Below the pieces are notes generated by a model. The model saw only the letters and a list, made by a program, of their open reading frames with translations. It did no database searches and was not told the origin of the DNA. The position numbers were made by a program, and so were the translations under genes. From assembly GCA_001564055.1 (NCBI GenBank), contig LKNB01000020.1, forward strand, positions 1 to 47,993: DNA of 47,993 nt, read 5' to 3'. Below are positions 42,987 to 47,993 of the stretch, piece by piece; position 1 is the first letter of the stretch, and each line of letters begins with the position of its first letter. Source of the DNA: Rhodothermaceae bacterium Tc-Br11_B2g6_7. Lineage in GTDB: Bacteria > Bacteroidota > Rhodothermia > Rhodothermales > Salinibacteraceae.

Positions 42987-43015
42987 AGTATAATTACAGC
43001 AGGAGTAAAGGGCAA
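42987..43015 (-). promoter_or_regulatory. Sigma-70-like promoter of the surface lipoprotein gene
   Basis: On the minus strand TTGCCC (43010-43015) and TATACT (42987-42992) are separated by 17 bases, matching four and five of six consensus positions. Transcription would start about seven bases past the -10 box, giving a leader of about 155 bases before ATG 42825. The palindromic operator overlaps the start region. Confidence 0.6.
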
Positions 43016-43313
43016 AAGGAATCTGCCGCCTTTTGTTATTCCGTATGCGCTTTCACAAATTCCGCCAGGCGAACGTGCGTCCCACGAACGGCATGGCTTC
43101 AGAAGCGCTTCCAGTATCCTCAATAATTCCAGCATCCTATCGCCGATGCCTGTCTCGTATCCAACACGCCGGTCGCCCGGTGCAAAAGCTACGGCCCCAG
43201 CGAAGCTCCACCATCATTTCACTTGCCGCGAGCCATGTGCGGCACCGAAACCGGTTGCCATACCCGGCGGAGTGGCCTTATCCACTGGCTCTCCTTGGCC
43301 TACACACAGGACG

Positions 43314-44576
43314 CTACGCGCTGGCTTTGCGCTTTTCGAATAATGGGGGGCGGCCTTCCTGCACGACAGAGGCCGTGATGCGGCAGGTGCTAATGTCGCC
43401 ATGCTGATGGACTTCAAACATGATGTCGAGCATGACCTCTTCCATCACGGCGCGGAGGCCGCGGGCGCCCGTACCCCGGGCGCGGGCACGCTCCACAATG
43501 GCGTCCAGCGCCTCGTCGTCCACCTGCAGCCGAATCCCGTCCATGGCCAGCAGCTTCTGGTATTGCTTAACGAGTGCATTGCGGGGCTCGGTCAGGATGG
43601 TCTTGAGTGCGCTATCATCGAGCGGGTCGAGCGTCGCCATCAGCGGCAGGCGGCCCACCAGTTCAGGGATGAGCCCAAACTGCAGCAGGTCGCTGGGCTC
43701 GGCGTAGCGCAGGAGGGCGGGGTCGCGCTTGTCCACCTTCTGCTTGTGCTTCGCGGTAAAGCCCATCGTGCCCCGGCTCATCCGCTGGGCCACCAGCTCC
43801 GGCAAGCCCTGAAAGGCCCCGCCACAGATAAACAGGATGTTTTGGGTGTTGACGTTCACCAGGCTCTGCTCCGGGTGCTTCCGTCCGCCCTTTGGGGGCA
43901 CGCCGGCGGTCGTCCCTTCCAGAATCTTGAGCAGGGCCTGCTGCACCCCCTCGCCCGACACGTCGCGCGTGATGGACGCATTGTCGGCTTTACGGGCGAC
44001 CTTGTCGATCTCGTCGATGTAAATGATACCCTGCTCCGCCTGCTCTACGTTGAAGTCGGCGGCGTTTAGCAAGCTCGACAGAATGCTCTCCACATCTTCG
44101 CCCACATAGCCGGCCTCGGTAAGCGCAGTGGCATCAGAGATGGAGAACGGCACGTCGAGCACGCGAGCCAGCGTACGAGCCAGCAGCGTTTTGCCCGTGC
44201 CCGTGGGCCCCAGCAGCAGGATGTTCGACTTCTCCAGCTCGACGTCGTCGTAATCGTAGGAATAATCCGACGACTCGATGCGCTTGTAATGATTGTAGAC
44301 GGCTACGGAAAGGGCTTTTTTTGCATCATCCTGGCCGATCACATAGGCATCCAGCGCCTCCTTAATCTTGTGCGGCGGCATCTGCCGGCGGTGGCGTTTG
44401 GGCCGCTCGGACTCGTTGCCATACGAGCGCAGGTCGTTGCGCACGATGCCTGAGGCGTCGTGGATGCACCGATCGCAGATGTACACCTCGGGGCCGGCTA
44501 CCATCGAGCTGACTTCATGGGCTGTGCGGCCGCAGAAGGAGCAGGTGATGTTGTCGTCTTTCGGTTGGTCGCTCAT
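43314..44576 (-). CDS. clpX: ATP-dependent Clp protease ATP-binding subunit ClpX
   Basis: The 420-residue AAA+ unfoldase works with ClpP to degrade tagged proteins. It has the N-terminal zinc finger (CSFCGR at 12-17 and CDRCIHDA at 34-41), Walker A GPTGTGKT near residue 124, Walker [10 protein letters not shown] near 185, the GGAFQGL segment, the ClpP-contacting region and the arginine sensor [18 protein letters not shown]. Length and order are normal. No clpP or tig gene adjoins it, unlike in many bacteria. It is transcribed away from a 126-base gap that separates it from the upstream outer-membrane gene. Confidence 0.96.
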   Translation of the reverse strand: MSDQPKDDNITCSFCGRTAHEVSSMVAGPEVYICDRCIHDASGIVRNDLRSYGNESERPKRHRRQMPPHKIKEALDAYVIGQDDAKKALSVAVYNHYKRIESSDYSYDYDDVELEKSNILLLGPTGTGKTLLARTLARVLDVPFSISDATALTEAGYVGEDVESILSSLLNAADFNVEQAEQGIIYIDEIDKVARKADNASITRDVSGEGVQQALLKILEGTTAGVPPKGGRKHPEQSLVNVNTQNILFICGGAFQGLPELVAQRMSRGTMGFTAKHKQKVDKRDPALLRYAEPSDLLQFGLIPELVGRLPLMATLDPLDDSALKTILTEPRNALVKQYQKLLAMDGIRLQVDDEALDAIVERARARGTGARGLRAVMEEVMLDIMFEVHQHGDISTCRITASVVQEGRPPLFEKRKASA

Positions 44577-44702
44577 GGAGCCATCAGATTATGGCGGCGC
44601 GGGACGCACGTCCCAGTAAAGGAATATAGCATACGGCGCACACACTTGTAAGATGCCACCCAGAAGAAGCTCTCGATGCAAGGCAGGAGTTCATCGAAGC
44701 GA

Positions 44703-46898
44703 CTACCCGGTTATCGGCCAAAACACACCAAACCGAAGGCGCTGCTCGGGAAGCGGGTAGAGGGGCACCAGCAGGTTGCCGGGCGTGACGTCGGTGCCAC
44801 TGAGCGCGTTTTCCCAGACCAGGAACAGCGTTGCCCCCCGCAACCCGGCCTCAATGACGATGTCCAGCGCGCCCTCGGGGCCAAACGTAGGGCTGCCCTG
44901 TTGGGGGATGGCAAAGGTGCCTGTGGGCTCGTGCAGCGTGCGGCTGCTAAACGGCGCCCAGGCCCGGCCGCGCAGCGAGATGTCTGTATCCAGATCCTCA
45001 AACAGGAGATACCGCGCGCCAAGGCGGGCCTCCGCATAGGCGGGCGGCAGGGACTGCGCCACACGGTTGTGCGCGGGCGAAGCGGTAGTGTTGAGGAACG
45101 CAAAGGCCGTCGGCTGTGCGGTCGCGTAGAAGCCACGGTCGGCCGTGCGCCGAAACCCCAGCTCCAGCCCCCCACTCACCTGCCGGTACGGCGAAGGGCC
45201 CCGCACCACTTCCGCGGCGTCGGGAAAGAACGCGTCGAACGGGTTCGCCTCCAGTTCGCCCTGCGAGATGGGCTCCGTCATGATGTCGAGCGCGTTGCGG
45301 CGCTCGAGGTAGCGTCCAAACACGGCCACATCGAACGGGCCGAAGGTGGTAGCGGCGCGGAGCAGTCCGCGGCGGGCACGAGGCGTAGGTGTATCGGCAG
45401 GAGCGGCGCGGAAGGCCTCACCGAAACCACTCGCCATGATGCGCGATCGCTCCACCGGCACGAAGGCCGCTTCACCGGTGAACGTGAAGCCTGCAAGCCC
45501 TGTGGTGGCGCGTAGCGTAGCGGCCGGCTCCAGCCCTGCCCCCGCGTGGAGTCCAGCGGTAGCCTTTAGGTCAACGCCCGCCAGCGTAAAGGCGTCGCGC
45601 AGTTCCACGTGCAGTCGCTGTCGCGTGGGCGCCGCCTCAGCGAAGCCACGGGCATCGTCTACGGCATCCGTCCACGCATCCACCGTCAGCCGGAGGTCGT
45701 GCCCTCCCACCGAGCGCTCCTGCAGGGCCTGCACCCCGTACCGGTTGACGCGGGCCTCCAGCGTATCGGCCGAGGAGCGGTAGCGGTACGTTTGGGAGGT
45801 CCAGTAGCTGGTAAAGGTGAGCGGGTGGGCCTCTGGGGCGAGCGGCGTGCGGAGCCGCAGCGTGGCGGCCAGGTCGTTGCGCAGCGTGCGATCCTGCGCG
45901 GACGTGTTCTCCACCGTGGCGATGGGGCGGACAAAAATGGCATTGAACGGCTGCCCGACCGCCGGCACCACGCCGCCGTGCGCCCCCCGCGAGCGGCGAT
46001 TGTGCAGGTTGCGCAGCTCCAGTGACCACGTGCGCTGCGCCAGCCGCACGCGCGCCAGCGTCTGCCGCATCCGTTCCAGACGCGCGTTGCTATACTCGTT
46101 GTCTGCCGCGTGGCCCCCGTAGCCAAACAGCACCGAGATCCGGCCTTCCTCGCGCGCACGAGGCAGGTTGACATCCCGCTCCTGCGTGTGCAGCGCGGTG
46201 ATGCTCTGCAGCCCGGTGCCGCCCGTCGCGTACTGAAGCTCGGTGAGCGGCTCGGAAGCCTCAATGTCCCGGAAGTGCGCCTGCACCGTGGTGGCGGCAC
46301 CAAGCCGCCCGCTCGTCACCGAAAGCGGCTCAAGGAGCGGCAGCATCAGCAGATCGAACCGGGGGCGGCCCGTGATGAGGTCGTTGAACGGCACGGTGCT
46401 GAGCGTAAGGCGCACCGCCTCTGGGGGCTGCCCGTCGGGCGTCCAGCCGTGCGGCCAGCCAAACCCACCGAGGTCGTACGTGAAGCTGCCCGGCACCTCC
46501 CGCAGCAGGTCCTTTGCTTCGAACGCCGCGCGGCGCGCCGGCTTGAGGCTGTCGGGAGACAGGCCCGGCGGAGGCGCCAAAAACCCGACGGGCGGCCCCG
46601 TGGGGGGCGGACGAGGCGGGGCGGCCTCCGGGACGTCGGCCGTTGTCGTGTCCGCCGCCGGCAACTCCAGCGTCACCGGAGGAATGCCCAGCGTATCGGC
46701 CCGTGGCACCTCCGTGGTATCAGGCGGCGGTAGGCGGAGCGTATCCGGGCGAGCCTCCAGCGTATCGGCCGGTGGCGGATGTGCCACAGCGGCTTCCGCC
46801 AGCAAATCGGGGGCATTCGCAGCCGGAGCCGCGGCGATGAGCAGCGTGCCCCACACGGCGGCCAGCAAGCAGCATACAAACCGGCTCCTATCCCCCAT
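44703..46898 (-). CDS. Plug-and-barrel-like outer-membrane protein (TonB-receptor-like), unknown substrate
   Basis: The 731-residue product has a signal peptide (about 5-30, ANA), a Pro/Thr-rich stretch to about 115, and a plug-like segment. The plug reads LLREVPGSFTYDLGGFGWP, later VRLTLSTVPFNDLITGRPRFDLLMLPLLEPLSV, recalling the plug of TonB-dependent receptors. A long beta-barrel follows to the end. No clear TonB box is seen, and the plug lacks the usual LRG wording, so it may be a degenerate receptor or a porin-like relative. ATG 46898 is preferred; ATG 46922 is also in frame. The C-terminus LRFGVFWPITG does not end in Phe. It follows the nucleoside kinase gene on the same strand. Confidence 0.75.
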   Translation of the reverse strand: MGDRSRFVCCLLAAVWGTLLIAAAPAANAPDLLAEAAVAHPPPADTLEARPDTLRLPPPDTTEVPRADTLGIPPVTLELPAADTTTADVPEAAPPRPPPTGPPVGFLAPPPGLSPDSLKPARRAAFEAKDLLREVPGSFTYDLGGFGWPHGWTPDGQPPEAVRLTLSTVPFNDLITGRPRFDLLMLPLLEPLSVTSGRLGAATTVQAHFRDIEASEPLTELQYATGGTGLQSITALHTQERDVNLPRAREEGRISVLFGYGGHAADNEYSNARLERMRQTLARVRLAQRTWSLELRNLHNRRSRGAHGGVVPAVGQPFNAIFVRPIATVENTSAQDRTLRNDLAATLRLRTPLAPEAHPLTFTSYWTSQTYRYRSSADTLEARVNRYGVQALQERSVGGHDLRLTVDAWTDAVDDARGFAEAAPTRQRLHVELRDAFTLAGVDLKATAGLHAGAGLEPAATLRATTGLAGFTFTGEAAFVPVERSRIMASGFGEAFRAAPADTPTPRARRGLLRAATTFGPFDVAVFGRYLERRNALDIMTEPISQGELEANPFDAFFPDAAEVVRGPSPYRQVSGGLELGFRRTADRGFYATAQPTAFAFLNTTASPAHNRVAQSLPPAYAEARLGARYLLFEDLDTDISLRGRAWAPFSSRTLHEPTGTFAIPQQGSPTFGPEGALDIVIEAGLRGATLFLVWENALSGTDVTPGNLLVPLYPLPEQRLRFGVFWPITG

Positions 46899-47020
46899 TG
46901 CCGCCGCCACCCCCTGAGGCATCAGTCCAGAAGAACAAAAATCCAGCAGAACGAACGAAGCGCATGCTACGGGGCGCCGCGCCGTATCGTTCGCACCGTG
47001 CGTGGTCGGCCAAGTCCGGT

Positions 47021-47680
47021 TCATTCATCTGAAAAAAGCCCAAACAGCCGGCTTTCGATCCGGCCGATCACCTCCCGGCGGTCTTTTTCCTCGTTCACAA
47101 AGTCCAGCTCGTCCACATCAATAATCATCTTTGGGCCCAGATCGTAGCGTGCAATCCAGTCCTCATAGTGCTGCCCGAGGCGCTGCAGGTATTCGATCCG
47201 AATCGTGCTCTCATAGGCCCGGCCGCGCGTCTGAATGTGGTTGACGAGCGTGGGCACGGAGGCTTTCAGGTACACCAGCAGGTTGGGCGGCTGCAGGTAC
47301 GACGTCATAATGGTGAAAAGGTCCTGATAGTTGTTGTAGTCCCGCTCGCTCATCAGGCCCATCTCGTAGAGGTTCTTGGCGAAAATCTCCGCGTCTTCGT
47401 AGATGGAGCGATCCTGCACGACCGAGTACGGCGTGTCCTCGATTTTCTGTTGATGCTCAAACCGGCTGGAGAGGAAGAACACCTGCAGGTTGAAGGACCA
47501 CCGCCGCATGTCGTCATAAAAATCCGACAGGTACGGATTATCGTCCACGCGCTCGTAGAAGGCCTTCCACTTGAAGTAGTCGCTAATGACGCGGGTGAGG
47601 GAGCTTTTGCCAGAGCCAATGTTGCCGGCTACGGCGATGTACTTTTTGCCGCGGGGAAGGGCGTCGGGGGTATCGGTCAT
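47021..47680 (-). CDS. Deoxynucleoside kinase (dNK/dGK-dAK family)
   Basis: The 219-residue enzyme phosphorylates deoxynucleosides with ATP for salvage. It has the P-loop AGNIGSGKSS (residues 18-27), an FYERVDDNPYLSDFY segment matching the family's E-x-x-x-x-NP-L-x-x-F/Y substrate motif, a VVQDRSIYEDAEIFAKNL stretch with the DRS motif, and RGRAYES near the lid. This wording is typical of bacterial dAK/dGK-like kinases of Bacteroidota and Firmicutes. ATG 47680 was chosen by family start; the long in-frame extension upstream lacks protein character. The TonB-receptor-like gene lies downstream on the same strand. Confidence 0.9.
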   Translation of the reverse strand: MTDTPDALPRGKKYIAVAGNIGSGKSSLTRVISDYFKWKAFYERVDDNPYLSDFYDDMRRWSFNLQVFFLSSRFEHQQKIEDTPYSVVQDRSIYEDAEIFAKNLYEMGLMSERDYNNYQDLFTIMTSYLQPPNLLVYLKASVPTLVNHIQTRGRAYESTIRIEYLQRLGQHYEDWIARYDLGPKMIIDVDELDFVNEEKDRREVIGRIESRLFGLFSDE

Positions 47681-47993
47681 GAACAGCAGCAGGCGCGCGT
47701 GGTGTAGGAAGCAACGATAGAGGCCTAAGATACACGGCATCAGGCGTTGCGATGTAGCGATTGTGCGAAAAGTGGGCGGGGCGCAGGAGCGGCGGCCGTG
47801 AGGCTCCTCGTCGCGTCCGCCCCGGCGCGATGCCCTTCGAGCCGTCTCGGCTCTTCTCGATCCCAAGCTCTGCGTGCGAATAGTCGTGCCACCACCATGG
47901 GCATGACAGACCACCGACGTCCTCACCCACTCGAACAGATGAAGCGTATAGATAGCGTTGGTTCGAAATGGCTGTGCCCCACATTTCCGCAGC
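47681..47993. other. Upstream region of the nucleoside kinase, nothing assigned
   Basis: These 313 bases run to the end of the window. They should contain the kinase promoter on the minus strand. No repeat, hairpin with T-tract or RNA gene is seen. The frames that cross it are low-complexity and arginine-rich. Confidence 0.45.

Larger units (their letters stand above)
42826..43313. other. Intergenic region between clpX and the glucan locus
   Basis: Apart from the operator and promoter listed, these 488 bases contain a ten-base palindrome GAAGCGCTTC at 43102-43111, whose surroundings match the operator in 10 of 14 positions. Open frames here (for example 42902-43135 minus and 43033-43407 plus) show no protein features and are not called. 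The segment 43115-43313 after clpX holds nothing I can assign. Confidence 0.55.

Noticed and set aside
43033..43407. 124-codon plus-strand frame between clpX and the glucan locus
   Set aside because: Runs into clpX antisense and has no recognisable feature.
47961..47980. GGTTCGAAAT resembling a tRNA T-arm
   Set aside because: No acceptor, D or anticodon stem around it; the right half of the arm does not pair.

Overview
The window is gene-dense, roughly 60% GC bacterial chromosome. Several features point to the Rhodothermota/Bacteroidota branch, probably a halophilic Salinibacter-like bacterium. A 1339-residue secreted amylase ends in a type IX secretion sorting domain, lipoproteins and outer-membrane barrels are abundant, one well-placed promoter matches the Bacteroidota -7 element TAnnTTTG, and many proteins are rich in Asp/Glu. 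There is a glycine-betaine-type ABC system and a Thermus-like ba3 oxidase. The genus assignment is inference. I saw no rRNA, tRNA, CRISPR array, transposase or phage gene, so this looks like core chromosome with some accessory transport and glycan genes.

Layout: 1-210 is a hairpin-rich stretch with no gene. Then come class I aldolase with a clear terminator, a three-gene membrane operon (unknown coiled-coil protein, DUF2752, TM2), an Nramp-like transporter paired with a TauE/SafE transporter, and an unknown Pro/Ala-linker protein. Propionyl-CoA synthetase and propionyl-CoA carboxylase beta subunit are divergent (7.5-11.3 kb). A four-LysM lytic transglycosylase follows. At 14.0-18.0 kb a Crp/Fnr regulator is followed by an FNR-like box and a ba3 cytochrome oxidase operon (subunits IIa, II, I), then Sco. 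At 19.0-20.8 kb on the minus strand, three consecutive genes (PTPS with a CxxxxxHGH motif, GTP cyclohydrolase I, and a Chlorobium-type sepiapterin-reductase-like SDR) could make tetrahydrobiopterin. HIT protein, CoaE, an esterase, an outer-membrane protein, RibBA, YajC, a divergent photolyase/cryptochrome and a DUF2470 protein follow.

At 28.2-31.5 kb there is an osmoprotectant ABC transporter whose binding protein is fused in front of its permease, plus a separate solute-binding lipoprotein. At 33.3-43.0 kb, all on the minus strand, lies an alpha-glucan locus: a glycan-binding-type lipoprotein, a LacI regulator, a giant T9SS-exported GH13 enzyme, a small lipoprotein and a second GH13 lipoprotein. 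A promoter and a perfect LacI-type palindrome precede the first gene. No SusC/SusD pair is present in the window. The end holds clpX, a plug-like outer-membrane barrel protein and a deoxynucleoside kinase.

The strongest observations are the compact biopterin cluster, the promoter logic of the ba3 operon, the LacI operator/promoter pair and an Nramp-like transporter that has lost its canonical metal-binding residues. I found no defence system or obviously new multi-gene machine.
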